NCBI GenBank assembly: GCA_026125895.1
Contig: JAHCKG010000002.1
Span: 248,001 to 312,000 of the forward strand
Length of the DNA: 64,000 bases
Direction: 5' to 3'
Source: Pseudolabrys sp.
Lineage (GTDB): Bacteria; Pseudomonadota; Alphaproteobacteria; Rhizobiales; Xanthobacteraceae
Shown: positions 1 through 9,110 of the stretch, in pieces
How the letters are laid out: every line of letters begins with the position of its first letter
Numbering within the stretch: the stretch's first letter is position 1
Made by a program: the position numbers and the translations under genes
Notes under the pieces: model-generated
Databases searched by the model: none
What the model was told of the DNA's origin: nothing
What the model saw: the letters and a program-made list of their open reading frames with translations, nothing else

Positions 1-538
1 CCACGACTTCGTCGCCGGTCTGCGGCGCGGCATTGGCGTTGGCGGGCTGCTGCGGCGTGCCGGGCGGCTGGCGCACACCGGGCGGCAATCCCGGCAAGGT
101 CTGCGGCGGATTGGTGGTGGCGTTGTTCTGCGGCTGCTGGCCGGCTGGCGCACCGGGCGCGACCGGGGTCACCGGCGTCAGGTCCTGCGACGGCGTCGCG
201 GTACCCGGCGGCGGCGCCAGCTCATTGGACTGGATGGTGCCGCGACCGGGACGATTCTGCGGCGGCAGATTCATCGGCGCCGGCAGCGGCTGCGACGGTG
301 GCAGATCCGGGTTGACCCAGTTGCCCGACTGCGTGGCCGTGGCGCCGCTTTGCACATCGCGGCCGCGGCCGAGATCGGCCGGCGGCACGGACTGCGGCTG
401 CACCGGCTGCTGACCGCGCGGCACACTGCCCGGCGGCCGCGGCGGCGGATCGCTGAAGATGTTGGTGAACTGCGCGGCCGCGGGAGCGGCCCCGAGCAAC
501 ACCATCATCGCAATTGCAGGAAGCCGGAGCCGGGCCAT
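1..538 (-). CDS. DUF2155-type secreted protein, N-terminal part (cut by window edge)
   Basis: Read on the minus strand from ATG at 538, the frame stays open to the left edge, so only about 179 residues are present and the C-terminus is missing. It begins with a signal peptide (hydrophobic run ending in an AAAAQF-like cleavage region near residue 22), followed by a very Pro/Gln/Asn-rich linker of about 150 residues. The last visible residues, TGDEVV, match the entry to the DUF2155 domain as I remember it from Bradyrhizobium proteins. Those proteins commonly sit beside NDUFA12, as here. The function of DUF2155 proteins is unknown; an envelope location is inferred from the signal peptide. The low-complexity linker alone would not identify it, so the family call rests on context plus the short tail. 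Confidence 0.7.
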   Translation of the reverse strand, partial: MARLRLPAIAMMVLLGAAPAAAQFTNIFSDPPPRPPGSVPRGQQPVQPQSVPPADLGRGRDVQSGATATQSGNWVNPDLPPSQPLPAPMNLPPQNRPGRGTIQSNELAPPPGTATPSQDLTPVTPVAPGAPAGQQPQNNATTNPPQTLPGLPPGVRQPPGTPQQPANANAAPQTGDEVV

Positions 539-652
539 GGACGTCGCTTATTCGGGGTTTTCAGGCCACCGCACGCGCGGATTCGCGCGCGCCCTCAGCG
601 GTCCGGTTAACACGGTGAATGCGGCGGCGGAAGGGCCGTAAGGCAACCGCTT

Positions 653-1063
653 TTAGGCTTCCGGCGACCACGCGTTGTAATCGCCCGTCGCCTTGGGGCG
701 GCGGCCGGCGGCCAGCGTCGAGCCCTGCGGGCGGTAGGCGCCCGGGGTGCCCGTCATGTTCGGCCGGTGCGGCTTCTGCCATTCGCGCGGCGTGTAGACC
801 TCGTCGGTCGGCGGCACATCGACGGTATGATGCAGCCAGCCGTGCCACGACGGCGGCACCGTGCTCGCTTCGGCATAGCCGTTGTAGATCACCCAGCGGC
901 GCTCGAAGAGCAGCCGCTTGTCCACCTTGCCGCCACGGGTCCGATAATAGGTGTTGCCGAATTCGTCGGTGCCGACCTTCTCGCCGTGGAGCCAGGTCCA
1001 CAAATCGGTCCCGAAGGTGGAGGAGTTCCACCAGGTAAAGATCTTCAGCAGGAAACTTTTCAT
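653..1063 (-). CDS. NDUFA12-family NADH:ubiquinone oxidoreductase subunit
   Basis: A 136-residue protein of normal family length. The N-terminus is short and aromatic (KIFTWWNSSTFGT), followed by GTDEFGNTYYRTR, RRWVIYNGYAEASTVPPSWHGWLHHT and PPTDEVY. These are hallmarks of the NDUFA12/B17.2 family, whose mitochondrial and alphaproteobacterial members are supernumerary subunits or assembly factors of respiratory complex I on the cytoplasmic face of the membrane. It is followed on the same strand, after about 115 bp, by the DUF2155 gene, a common arrangement in Rhizobiales. The nuo operon is not in this window, so the complex I role rests on family knowledge. Confidence 0.92.
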   Translation of the reverse strand: MKSFLLKIFTWWNSSTFGTDLWTWLHGEKVGTDEFGNTYYRTRGGKVDKRLLFERRWVIYNGYAEASTVPPSWHGWLHHTVDVPPTDEVYTPREWQKPHRPNMTGTPGAYRPQGSTLAAGRRPKATGDYNAWSPEA

Positions 1064-1182
1064 CGCCGATGCGCATTTCCGTTGCGACGGGCGCGTTGTG
1101 CCACCTCGCCGCCGCCGTGTCCAGCGCAGCCGGCGCGCCCGATCACCCGTTTTCCCAACCTAATCGAGAGCGCAAATCACTC

Positions 1183-2277
1183 ATGGATTCGGTCAGATCG
1201 GCATTGTCCACCCTCGCTTTCTGGCTCGCCTGGCTGCCCCGGCCGCTGGTCGCGGTCGTCATCGTCGCCCTCGCCGTCATCATCGCGCTGTCGCTGCACA
1301 AAACGGTGCGCCGCCTGCTGCGCCTAACGCTGGCGAAGCGCTACCCCTATGCGCTCACGGTGGTGCAGAAGATGCGCGGTCTGACGCGGCTCGGCCTGAT
1401 CGTTCTGGCGCTGATCGTCGTCGTGCCGGTGGCGCCGTTCGATCCGGTCACGGCGGCCTGGATATCCAGGCTGTTGCTGATCGCCATCATCGCCATGATC
1501 GGCTGGGGGGCGCTGACCGCTCTGAAGATCGCCGCGGATCTCTATCTGCTGCAATTCCGCATCGATACCGCGGACAATCTGCTGGCGCGCAAACATTACA
1601 CCCAGGTGCGCGTGTTGATGCGCACGCTCGATGTCCTGATCGTCCTCATCACCATCAGCGCGGCGCTGATGACCTTCGAGCCGGTGCGCCAATACGGCGT
1701 CAGCCTCTTCGCCTCGGCCGGCGTCGCCGGTCTCGTCGCAGGCCTCGCGGCGCGGCCGGTGCTGTCGAACCTGTTCGCCGGCGTGCAGCTCGCCATGACG
1801 CAGCCGATCCGCCTCGACGACGCTGTCATCGTCGAAGGCGAATGGGGCACGGTCGAGGAGATCACCTCGACTTACGTGGTGGTGAAAATCTGGGACTGGC
1901 GCCGGCTGATCGTGCCACTGACCTATTTCATCGAAAAGCCGTTCCAGAACTGGACGCGGGAGAATTCGGCGCTGATCGGCGTCGCCATGCTGTATCTCGA
2001 CTACCGCGCCCCGGTCGGCATCATCCGCGACAAGCTCAAGGAAATTGCCGAAGCCTCTCCGGCCTGGGACGGCCAGGTCGTCAATCTCCAGATCACCGAC
2101 TGCAAGCAAGAGACGATCGAGGCGCGCTGCCTGATCAGCGCGCCCTCTGTCGGCAAGGCCTTCGAGCTGCGCTGCGAGGTGCGCGAGAAGCTCGTCGATT
2201 TCCTGCAGCGGGAGCATCCCGAGGCGCTGCCGCGCCAGCGGACGGACGTGGCGCTGGCGGGTGCGAGCCTTGTCTGA
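1183..2277 (+). CDS. Mechanosensitive ion channel, MscS family
   Basis: This 364-residue integral membrane protein has hydrophobic segments near residues 20-38, 68-86, 94-112, 150-166 and 172-192. The last is Gly/Ala-rich (ASAGVAGLVAGLAARP), as in the pore-lining TM3 of MscS. It is followed by the beta domain with DDAVIVEGEWGTVEEI and RRLIVPLTYF. MscS channels open under membrane tension and release solutes during hypo-osmotic shock. An in-frame ATG lies further upstream at 1069, but the stretch it adds (rich in Ala, Pro and Ser) looks non-coding and overlaps the divergent NDUFA12 leader, so I start at 1183. The C-terminal cytoplasmic vestibule is short. It stands alone between two minus-strand genes. 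Confidence 0.9.
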   Translation: MDSVRSALSTLAFWLAWLPRPLVAVVIVALAVIIALSLHKTVRRLLRLTLAKRYPYALTVVQKMRGLTRLGLIVLALIVVVPVAPFDPVTAAWISRLLLIAIIAMIGWGALTALKIAADLYLLQFRIDTADNLLARKHYTQVRVLMRTLDVLIVLITISAALMTFEPVRQYGVSLFASAGVAGLVAGLAARPVLSNLFAGVQLAMTQPIRLDDAVIVEGEWGTVEEITSTYVVVKIWDWRRLIVPLTYFIEKPFQNWTRENSALIGVAMLYLDYRAPVGIIRDKLKEIAEASPAWDGQVVNLQITDCKQETIEARCLISAPSVGKAFELRCEVREKLVDFLQREHPEALPRQRTDVALAGASLV

Positions 2278-2308
2278 CAAGCCTTGCCTGACAAGCCTTG
2301 CCTGACGA

Positions 2309-2722
2309 TCAGTCGATGATCGTATTGCGCCCCTCCTGCGCGAGGCGGGCAAGCCCCTCCTTCATCGCCTTCAACTGATCCGGGGCATGCCCCTGCCAGC
2401 GGGTCACCTCGGCAATGATCTTGAGCGGCTCGCGCGAGCGATAGGACATTGTCGGGTTGCCGGGGAATTTCTTGTCCGTGAGATTGGGGTCGTCGAACAC
2501 CGGCCCAGTCGGCTCGACGACGTAGATCCGTTGCCGCTCACCGCCGGTCGCGAGTTCAGCGCCCCAGATCGCCGCATCGAGCGTGCTCGAGAAATAAACC
2601 CACGACAACGGCCGGTCTGTCGCGAAATTGGAGGCGCGGCCGACCTCGATGAAATCGCCGGGGCGAAGATCGGCCTTGGTCCCGTGGAAATACGACTGCG
2701 AAAAGACACCGGCTTGAGACAT
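2309..2722 (-). CDS. arr: NAD(+)-rifampin ADP-ribosyltransferase (Arr)
   Basis: 137 residues, the usual Arr length. Arr enzymes transfer ADP-ribose from NAD+ to the ansa-chain hydroxyl of rifamycins, inactivating them. Visible family features are SYFHGTKADLRPGDFIEVG near the N-terminus (His13), LSWVYFSS (Tyr43), YVVEPTGPVFDDPNLT (Asp79) and FPGNPTMSYRS. His, Tyr and Asp are the NAD-binding and catalytic positions known for Arr-ms. The open frame extends upstream to 2833, but homologues start at MSQAG, and the extra 37 residues are Arg-rich and non-conserved. The gene converges with mscS (31 bp apart) and has no linked mobile element, so it looks like a chromosomal, environmental-type arr. Confidence 0.93.
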   Translation of the reverse strand: MSQAGVFSQSYFHGTKADLRPGDFIEVGRASNFATDRPLSWVYFSSTLDAAIWGAELATGGERQRIYVVEPTGPVFDDPNLTDKKFPGNPTMSYRSREPLKIIAEVTRWQGHAPDQLKAMKEGLARLAQEGRNTIID

Positions 2723-2826
2723 CGTGTGAAAGCACCTCGACCAGAAGAGCGGTAATCCTATCCGCGGTAGCGGCCGAATGCGGCCGAATTTGCGGAAAGG
2801 CCTCCCGGCGCCTCGCCCGCCCGCCA

Positions 2827-2961
2827 TTGCCATGGCCCGGAATCTGCAGCTATGGTGCCTGCGAATTCGGCAATGGCCGCTGTTGTTTGGGCATTGCGCT
2901 GACGACGAAATGACAGTGCCGGGTAATGAGAAGGCGGGCTCCTTGCGGGGCCCGCCTTTTT
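2827..2961 (+). ncRNA. Candidate small RNA ending in an orphan terminator
   Basis: A strong intrinsic terminator (GC stem at 2931-2958 followed by TTTTT and TCTC) lies on the plus strand about 650 bp after the nearest plus-strand stop codon and before any plus-strand gene. Upstream, TTGCCA (2827-2832) and TATGGT (2851-2856) form a plausible sigma70 promoter with an 18-bp spacer. The transcript would run from about 2863 to 2961. It contains a second possible stem, GGCATTG (2890-2896) with CAGTGCC (2914-2920). No family such as 6S or SRP RNA was recognised. It could instead be an attenuated leader or an isolated hairpin. Confidence 0.3.
2931..2961 (+). terminator. Rho-independent terminator
   Basis: Inverted repeat AAGGCGGGC ... 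GCCCGCCTT with a roughly 10-nt loop, followed by TTTTTCTC on the plus strand. No plus-strand coding sequence ends nearby. Confidence 0.75.
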
Positions 2962-3376
2962 CTCTTTGGGGGCCGGTCCGGGCCCCGCGCGATTCCTTTG
3001 CAAAGCCTCAAGAACACAACCTGTTGCGTCATCAACAGGGGTGGGACACTTCATACCGCTCATCGGCGGCCGCCGCCCACAGGCTAACCGGCTGAGGAAA
3101 AAACGAGAATCAGGGACTCCCGGCCGGGTTCCCCCTTGTTTATCCCGCGCTTATCCCCGCTTCCGCCGGGGCGGAAAAGAAGCTGTGGGTTGTCGGCAAA
3201 CCCCCATTTTTCGTCATTTTTTCTTCACCGCTCTAGGCATCAAAACCCAAAGGGCCGGCACAAAAAAACGGGCTTCAATGTCGGGGCCGGAGGGTCATAC
3301 TGCCCGCGACTTCACCGGGGGTTTTCCTCGCTTTTCACTGGACTGACACAAGACTTAGGGATTTAGTTACTCGTAC
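2962..3376. other. Non-coding region upstream of the nrdJ promoter
   Basis: No convincing gene on either strand. The open frames here have atypical composition and no recognisable domains. The stretch contains several TTATCCC- and CTGTGGG-like words (about 3142-3190), poly-T and poly-A runs (about 3210-3270) and GC palindromes. It may be part of an extended nrdJ control region, but I see no specific site that I can support. Confidence 0.4.
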
Positions 3377-3424
3377 CCACTATCTGTTGTTGACGACGGC
3401 GACGAGTACCATATAGCTTTGTGA
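3377..3424 (+). promoter_or_regulatory. nrdJ promoter with two candidate NrdR boxes
   Basis: TTGACG (3390-3395) and TATAGC (3412-3417), separated by 16 bp, form a sigma70-like promoter. Two 16-bp words resemble the NrdR box consensus acaCwAtATaTwGtgt. CCACTATCTGTTGTTG (3377-3392) matches at 11 of 16 positions. CCATATAGCTTTGTGA (3409-3424) matches at about 8 and is weaker. They start 32 bp apart, which is the three-turn spacing usual for paired NrdR sites, and they overlap the -35 and -10 regions as a repressor would. NrdR is the ATP/dATP-sensing repressor of ribonucleotide reductase genes. The predicted leader to nrdJ is about 290 nt. No start or stop context for a leader peptide was convincing. 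Confidence 0.5.
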
Positions 3425-3713
3425 CAGTACGGTGTGGGTGATGCGTACCATGAGTTCCCGCCGGAACCTCCAAACCGACGCGATGTCAGGTTTTTGAGCC
3501 CCGACAGCCCTCGCAGGCGTTGTCAGGGAGCGGGATCAGTTTGCGTAAACGGGCCCGGTCGGGCCCGGCGGTATCGGGTGCCGGTTTACGAGCCCCGGGC
3601 CGCCAGGATGCAGGGCGTCAGGCAGGGTTTGAGTGAACGCGACGGCGGACAAGGACAGGTCCGTCTGAGATAATCGGCGGCCGCTGGTCGCCTGGAATTT
3701 GGGGACTAAGACG

Positions 3714-6700
3714 ATGCGGATCGAACGGCGCTACACCAAGGATGCGGGTCAGGCCTATGCGGGCATCGACTTCCGACTGACCACGTCCGAGATCAAGAAT
3801 CCGGATGGCTCCATTGTCTTCAAGCTGGACAATGTCGAGGTGCCCGAATTCTGGTCGCAGGTGGCGTCCGATGTCCTCGCGCAGAAGTATTTCCGTAAAG
3901 CGGGCGTGCCCGCCCGCCTGAAGAAGGTCGAAGAGAACTCCGTCCCCTCCTTCCTGTGGCGCTCGGTCGCCGACATGGACGCGCTCGCGGCGCTGCCCGA
4001 GAAGGAGCGCTACATCGGCGAGACCTCGTCCAAGCAGGTGTTCGATCGTCTGGCCGGCACCTGGACCTATTGGGGCTGGAAAGGCGGCTACTTCGACAAT
4101 GAAGAAGACGCCCACGCTTTCTTCGACGAGCTGCGCTACATGCTGGCCAACCAGATGTGCGCGCCGAACTCGCCGCAGTGGTTCAACACCGGCCTGCACT
4201 GGGCCTACGGCATCGACGGCCCCGGCCAGGGCCACTATTACGTCGATTACGCCACCGGTAAGCTGACCAAGTCGAAGTCGTCCTACGAGCATCCGCAGCC
4301 GCACGCCTGCTTCATCCAGTCGATCTCCGACGACCTGGTGAACGAAGGCGGCATCATGGACCTGTGGGTGCGTGAAGCCCGCCTGTTCAAGTACGGCTCC
4401 GGCACCGGCACCAACTTCTCCAACCTGCGCGGCGAAGGCGAGCGCCTGTCCGGCGGCGGCAAGTCGTCGGGCCTGATGTCATTCTTGAAGATCGGCGACA
4501 GAGCCGCCGGCGCCATCAAGTCGGGCGGCACCACCCGCCGCGCGGCGAAGATGGTGATCGTCGATGCCGACCATCCGGATATCGAGAAGTACATCGACTG
4601 GAAGGTGCAGGAAGAGCAGAAGGTGGCGGCGCTCGTCACCGGCTCCAAGATCAACCAGAAGCACCTCAAGGCCGTGATGAAGGCCTGCGTCAATTGCGAG
4701 GGCTCGGACGACGACTGCTTCAACCCGGAGAAGAACCCGGCGCTGAAGCGCGAGATCAAGCTCGCCCGCAAGGCCTATGTGCCGGACAACTTCATCAAGC
4801 GCGTCATCCAGTTCGCCAAGCAGGGCTACACCGACATCGACTTCCCGACCTACGACACCGACTGGGATTCGGACGCCTATCTCACCGTGTCGGGCCAGAA
4901 CTCGAACAACTCGGTGCGCGTCGACGACCAGTTCCTCAAAGCGGTCGAAGCCGACGGCAAGTGGGACCTGACGTTCCGCAAGAACGGCAAGGTCGCCAAG
5001 ACCGTGCAGGCGCGCGAATTGTGGGAAAAGATCGGCTACGCCGCCTGGGCCTGCGCCGATCCGGGCCTGCAGTTCCACACCACCGTCAATGACTGGCACA
5101 CTTGCCCGGCGTCCGGCGACATCCGCGGCTCCAATCCGTGCTCCGAGTACATGTTCCTCGACGACACGGCCTGTAACCTCGCCTCGCTCAACCTCCTCAC
5201 CTTCCGCGACGGCAAGACCGGCGCCTTCGAGGTCGAGAGCTACGAGCACGCGGTTCGTCTGTGGACCGTAGTGCTGGAAATCTCGGTGCTGATGGCGCAA
5301 TTCCCGTCCAAGGAAATCGCCCAGCTGTCTTACGAATTCCGCACGCTCGGCCTCGGCTACGCCAACATCGGCGGCCTCCTGATGACCTCCGGCATGTCGT
5401 ATGACTCGGACGAAGGCCGCGCTTATGCCGGCGCGCTGACTGCGATCATGACCGGCGTGTCCTATGCGACCTCGGCCGAAATGGCCGAGAAGCAGGGTCC
5501 GTTCCCCGGCTACAAGAAGAACCGCGAGCACATGCTGCGCGTCATGCGCAACCATCGCCGCGCCGCGTATGGCGAGCGCCAGGGCTATGAGAAGCTCTCG
5601 CAGGCCCCCGTCCCGCTCGATCACGCCGCCTGCCCCGACGCCAAGCTGGTCACGCACGCCAAGGCGGCGTGGGACCGCGCCATCGAGCTCGGCGAGAAGC
5701 ACGGCTACCGCAACGCGCAGGCCACCGTGATCGCGCCGACCGGCACGATCGGCCTCGTCATGGATTGCGACACCACCGGCATCGAGCCCGACTTCGCGCT
5801 GGTGAAGTTCAAGAAGCTGGCCGGCGGCGGCTACTTCAAGATCATCAACCGCGCCGTGCCGGAAGCCCTGCGCACGCTCGGCTACTCGGAAGCGCAGATC
5901 GCCGAGATCGAGGTCTATGCCGTGGGCCACGGCTCGCTGGCGCAGGCCCCCGGCATCAACCACACCACCTTGAAGGCCAAGGGCTTCACCGACGAGATCA
6001 TCGCCAAGATCGAGAAGGCGCTGCCGACCGCGTTCGACATCAAGTTCGTCTTCAACAAGTGGACCATTGGAGAGGCGTTCTGCCGCGACGTGCTCGGCCT
6101 GTCCGCCGATCAGCTCGCCCAGCCGGCCTTCGACCTGCTCGGCGCCATCGGCTTCGGCAAGCGCGAGATCGAGGCCGCCAACATCCACGTCGCCGGCGCG
6201 ATGACCGTGGAAGGCGCGCCGCACCTCAAGCTCGAGCACTATCCGGTGTTCGACTGCGCCAATCCGTGCGGCAAGATCGGCAAGCGCTATCTGTCTGTCG
6301 AGAGCCACATCAAGATGATGGCGGCGGCGCAGCCCTTCATCTCGGGCGCGATCTCCAAGACCATCAACATGCCGAACGACGCCACGGTCGAGGACTGCAA
6401 GGACGCCTACATGCAGTCCTGGCGCCTGGCGCTCAAGGCCAACGCGCTGTACCGCGACGGCTCGAAGCTGTCGCAGCCGCTCAACGCGCAGCTCATCGCC
6501 GATGAAGAGGACGAGGACGACGCCGTCGAAGCCTTCCTCGACAAGTCGGCCGCGGCCCGCGCCACGGGTCTGGCCGAAAAGGTGGTCGAGAAGATCGTCG
6601 AGCGCGTCACGGTTCTGCGCGAGCGCGAGAAGCTGCCCTCGCGCCGCAAGGGCTACACGCAGAAGGCCGTGGTCGGCGGCCACAAGGTGTATCTGCGCAC

Positions 6701-7424
6701 CGGCGAATATGACGACGGCCGTCTCGGCGAGATCTTCGTCGACATGCACAAGGAAGGCGCGGCTCTCCGGTCGTTGCTCAACAACTTCGCCATCGCCATT
6801 TCGCTCGGCCTGCAATACGGCGTGCCGCTCGAGGAATATGTCGATGCCTTCACCTTCACCCGCTTCGAGCCGCAGGGCCCGGTGCAGGGCAACGACTCGA
6901 TCAAATACGCCACCTCGATCCTCGATTACGTGTTCCGCGAACTGGCGGTGTCGTATCTCGAGCGCTACGACCTCGCCCATGTCGATCCGAGCCAGGGCTC
7001 GTTCGACGCGCTGGGTGCCGGCGAGAGCGAAGGCAAGGCGGCGCCGAACTTCATCTCCAAGGGCCTGACGCGCTCGCGCGCCGACAAGCTCCAGGTGGTG
7101 GCCTCCCCGGCTTCGACCGGCGCCTCGTCGTCGGTCGCGACGGCCAAGGTCACGGCGTTCGGCGGCGGTCATGCCGCCACCGCGCTCAAGGCCGAGCCGG
7201 AGGCGAAACTGTCGCCGGCCCAGCAGCTCGAAATCGGCCACGCCTCACCGGCCGCGGCCGTGGCGCAGCCTTCGGCCAAAGCGATCGCGTCCGAGCGCCG
7301 CGCCGAAGCGAAAGCCAAGGGCTACGAAGGCGAGATGTGCGGCGAATGCGGCAACTTCACCCTCGTGCGCAACGGCACTTGCATGAAGTGCGATACCTGC
7401 GGAGCGACCAGCGGGTGCTCGTGA
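3714..7424 (+). CDS. nrdJ: Vitamin B12-dependent ribonucleotide reductase (class II)
   Basis: 1236 residues, the length of the alphaproteobacterial adenosylcobalamin-dependent class II reductase that makes deoxyribonucleotides from ribonucleotides. Visible features are an N-terminal region with [18 protein letters not shown], the active-site region [21 protein letters not shown], the catalytic-barrel motif [19 protein letters not shown] and the loop [11 protein letters not shown]. The C-terminal tail holds two CxxC pairs ([15 protein letters not shown]) that act as a redox/zinc module for re-reducing the active-site cysteines. A TTG 15 bp upstream is also open, but GGGGAC seven bases before ATG 3714 and homologues support this start. 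The next gene follows after 24 bp. Transcription probably starts at the NrdR-box promoter around 3390-3420. Confidence 0.97.
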   Translation: MRIERRYTKDAGQAYAGIDFRLTTSEIKNPDGSIVFKLDNVEVPEFWSQVASDVLAQKYFRKAGVPARLKKVEENSVPSFLWRSVADMDALAALPEKERYIGETSSKQVFDRLAGTWTYWGWKGGYFDNEEDAHAFFDELRYMLANQMCAPNSPQWFNTGLHWAYGIDGPGQGHYYVDYATGKLTKSKSSYEHPQPHACFIQSISDDLVNEGGIMDLWVREARLFKYGSGTGTNFSNLRGEGERLSGGGKSSGLMSFLKIGDRAAGAIKSGGTTRRAAKMVIVDADHPDIEKYIDWKVQEEQKVAALVTGSKINQKHLKAVMKACVNCEGSDDDCFNPEKNPALKREIKLARKAYVPDNFIKRVIQFAKQGYTDIDFPTYDTDWDSDAYLTVSGQNSNNSVRVDDQFLKAVEADGKWDLTFRKNGKVAKTVQARELWEKIGYAAWACADPGLQFHTTVNDWHTCPASGDIRGSNPCSEYMFLDDTACNLASLNLLTFRDGKTGAFEVESYEHAVRLWTVVLEISVLMAQFPSKEIAQLSYEFRTLGLGYANIGGLLMTSGMSYDSDEGRAYAGALTAIMTGVSYATSAEMAEKQGPFPGYKKNREHMLRVMRNHRRAAYGERQGYEKLSQAPVPLDHAACPDAKLVTHAKAAWDRAIELGEKHGYRNAQATVIAPTGTIGLVMDCDTTGIEPDFALVKFKKLAGGGYFKIINRAVPEALRTLGYSEAQIAEIEVYAVGHGSLAQAPGINHTTLKAKGFTDEIIAKIEKALPTAFDIKFVFNKWTIGEAFCRDVLGLSADQLAQPAFDLLGAIGFGKREIEAANIHVAGAMTVEGAPHLKLEHYPVFDCANPCGKIGKRYLSVESHIKMMAAAQPFISGAISKTINMPNDATVEDCKDAYMQSWRLALKANALYRDGSKLSQPLNAQLIADEEDEDDAVEAFLDKSAAARATGLAEKVVEKIVERVTVLREREKLPSRRKGYTQKAVVGGHKVYLRTGEYDDGRLGEIFVDMHKEGAALRSLLNNFAIAISLGLQYGVPLEEYVDAFTFTRFEPQGPVQGNDSIKYATSILDYVFRELAVSYLERYDLAHVDPSQGSFDALGAGESEGKAAPNFISKGLTRSRADKLQVVASPASTGASSSVATAKVTAFGGGHAATALKAEPEAKLSPAQQLEIGHASPAAAVAQPSAKAIASERRAEAKAKGYEGEMCGECGNFTLVRNGTCMKCDTCGATSGCS

Positions 7425-7448
7425 GCAGGCACCCAACAGGAGTACATT

Positions 7449-7688
7449 TTGAGTAAATCCATTAAAGCATCGTCCCCGGACGCGACCCTGCGCGAGAAAC
7501 GGCGTGCGGACCAGGCGCGTGACGGGCTGAAGGCCGCGGCGGAATACGAAGCCGCCGCGGTCGCCATGCGCGAGAAGACGGCCAAGCTGCGCGCGCTGCG
7601 CCTGGCGAAGGAAGCCAAGGACGCCAAGGAAGCGGCCGATGCGCCGCCCGAGCCGCCGAAGAAGAAGAGCAAGAAGAAGGTGGAGTGA
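7449..7688 (+). CDS. Small basic coiled-coil protein downstream of nrdJ
   Basis: A 79-residue protein that starts at TTG. AGGAG at 7438-7442, six bases ahead, sets the start. The sequence is almost entirely charged and Ala-rich (REKRRADQARDGLKAAAEYE), predicting one long helix or coiled coil, and ends in a Lys cluster (PPKKKSKKKVE). It has no membrane segment or cysteine. It lies 24 bp after nrdJ on the same strand and is probably cotranscribed. I recognise it only as an uncharacterised companion of nrdJ in related genomes. A nucleic-acid contact is possible from the basic tail but is speculative. Confidence 0.7.
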   Translation: MSKSIKASSPDATLREKRRADQARDGLKAAAEYEAAAVAMREKTAKLRALRLAKEAKDAKEAADAPPEPPKKKSKKKVE

Positions 7689-7724
7689 GGTAAGGCGCGC
7701 TGCACTGCTGTTTAGATCACACGC

Positions 7725-7752
7725 GTCATGGCCGGGCTTGTCCCGGCCATCC
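7725..7752. repeat. Palindromic intergenic repeat (family R1), copy 1
   Basis: A 28-bp element, GTCATGGCCGGG-CTTGT-CCCGGCCATCC, with a 10-bp stem. The same 28 bases occur inverted at 9264-9291 and 40556-40583. It follows the nrdJ unit and may act as a terminator-like hairpin. Confidence 0.85.
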
Positions 7753-7862
7753 ACGAATAAACAAGGCGGCCCGGTGGGCTGCCTCTTTTAAATAGCTAGC
7801 GAATTCCAGATTTTTTTGAGGCAACTCACCGATATTGCGCAACGCATGCGATCGCAAAACTC

Positions 7863-8357
7863 ATGTTTGAGAACGCGTTAATTACTCGTGCCGGCATACA
7901 GAAGGAAACCGACCTCGGCCTCCTTGCGGAAACTTTGTTTTTCTATCGCTCTGTCCACATCGTCCTCAACCAGGCATCCCTAGGCGCACTAGCACAGCAA
8001 CTGTCCGCAGGCGATTTTATCGCACTAATGAATCGGGCAGATCTAAAATTGAGCCATGTAAAGCCAAATTTCGGCGTAGTTTCAGCCGGACTACCAAGAA
8101 CACACCAATTCGTTGCAATACATCTTGTAAAATCACCAAATAGAACGGCGTCAAATTACAAAGATGAGATAGAATTAATTCTCGAACGAACAAAAGGCAA
8201 AAGCGCAGAAACAAGAAAGCTAACAAAAGCGATAATCAATCGGGTCGCCCTTCATCGATTTAAAGAACCCCGCTCAAAGAAACAATCATTACGGACCTTT
8301 CCCAAAACGACGTGTCAGATAAAGGATTTATTCGCGCTGCCGTGCTTTCAATTTTAA
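7863..8357 (+). CDS. Uncharacterised protein, N-terminal part of a probably frameshifted gene
   Basis: A 164-residue frame from ATG 7863 in visibly AT-rich DNA unlike its neighbours. Coding character (balanced charge, regular hydrophobic pattern, DLGLLAETLFFYRSVHIVLN) is good up to about residue 147. The last residues, TTCQIKDLFALPCFQF, look out of frame. The next frame opens at 8312 inside this one. Adding one A to the AAAA run at 8304-8307 would join both into a single 409-residue protein running through to 9091. I recognise no family. Either this is a mutated or mis-sequenced single gene, or expression depends on a -1 shift at that run. The AT-rich composition and flanking repeats suggest acquisition by transfer. 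Confidence 0.6.
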   Translation: MFENALITRAGIQKETDLGLLAETLFFYRSVHIVLNQASLGALAQQLSAGDFIALMNRADLKLSHVKPNFGVVSAGLPRTHQFVAIHLVKSPNRTASNYKDEIELILERTKGKSAETRKLTKAIINRVALHRFKEPRSKKQSLRTFPKTTCQIKDLFALPCFQF

Positions 8358-9091
8358 AACATCTCGTACCCACTTACATTCCAACATCAGACTTTCGATT
8401 TGAAATATTTGACACCGGACAAGGGTACGCGGTCGACACAAATTTAGACTATGATGCCCTCAACAAAATCTACCATCAGACGACACCGCCTACTCACAGC
8501 TCACTGTCGTCTGAATTCATGCTGAGGCACATAATCGACGCTCGAAGCGACAGCTACTTTGCCTCAAATTACATGGCTGAGATCGTCACCGCGCCGATCT
8601 ACAGCGATATTATAAGATTGAAGCACTTTGATTTTTTGCGCCGCCGGGAAATCAACAAAAAGGAAATAGAAATTTTTTACGAGCATATACTAAGCGACAT
8701 GCCTTCGCTTCGCGAATCTATAAACGCCAGAGAGGTCAATGTTTCTGACTTTCTCAGGCTACTCGACCAGGCGGACCGATTTCGAAACTGGATTCATTCA
8801 ACAAATACCGATGTCGGAATGGTCAATCGATATATTAAGGATGCCACCGAGAAAACGTGGGCGGACAAGATACCGACCAAGTCAATTAGATTCGTATTGG
8901 CTACCGGCCTCGGTATCGCTGCCGACCTTGCCTTGCCGACAGGAATCGGGACGGCAGCAGGCGTTAGTGTCGGCGCATTAGATGCTTTTTACCTCGACAA
9001 ACTGATTAAGGGTTGGCGACCTAATCAATTCATTGAGGGCCCATATCGCGCAATGCTTTCACGCGGCACTGAGGCCAATCACCAACAGTAA
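8312..9091 (+). CDS. Uncharacterised protein with hydrophobic C-terminus, second part of frameshifted gene
   Basis: A 259-residue frame opening at GTG 8312, without a Shine-Dalgarno sequence, and overlapping the preceding frame by 46 bp. The start therefore looks artificial. Residues before it read well in the same frame when one base is added at 8304-8307. The middle is rich in charged helices. Near residues 196-231 there is a Gly/Ala-rich hydrophobic stretch (FVLATGLGIAADLALPTG, then GIGTAAGVSVGALDAF) that could enter a membrane, followed by LDKLIKGWRPNQFI. No family is recognised. A soluble sensor region followed by a membrane-active tail occurs in some abortive-infection proteins, but that link is only a guess. 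Confidence 0.55.
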   Translation: MSDKGFIRAAVLSILKHLVPTYIPTSDFRFEIFDTGQGYAVDTNLDYDALNKIYHQTTPPTHSSLSSEFMLRHIIDARSDSYFASNYMAEIVTAPIYSDIIRLKHFDFLRRREINKKEIEIFYEHILSDMPSLRESINAREVNVSDFLRLLDQADRFRNWIHSTNTDVGMVNRYIKDATEKTWADKIPTKSIRFVLATGLGIAADLALPTGIGTAAGVSVGALDAFYLDKLIKGWRPNQFIEGPYRAMLSRGTEANHQQ

Positions 9092-9110
9092 TGCAGCCCG
9101 CGGGACGGAT

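Noticed and set aside
3424..3713. Cobalamin riboswitch in the nrdJ leader
   Set aside because: No B12-box (GCCACTG), no GGGAA or GCAAC elements and no paired core could be found; only GC-rich stems are present.
4479..7241. 920-codon open frame antisense to nrdJ
   Set aside because: Arg/Leu/Asp-rich translation typical of the complement of a GC-rich gene; nrdJ is certain in the other strand.
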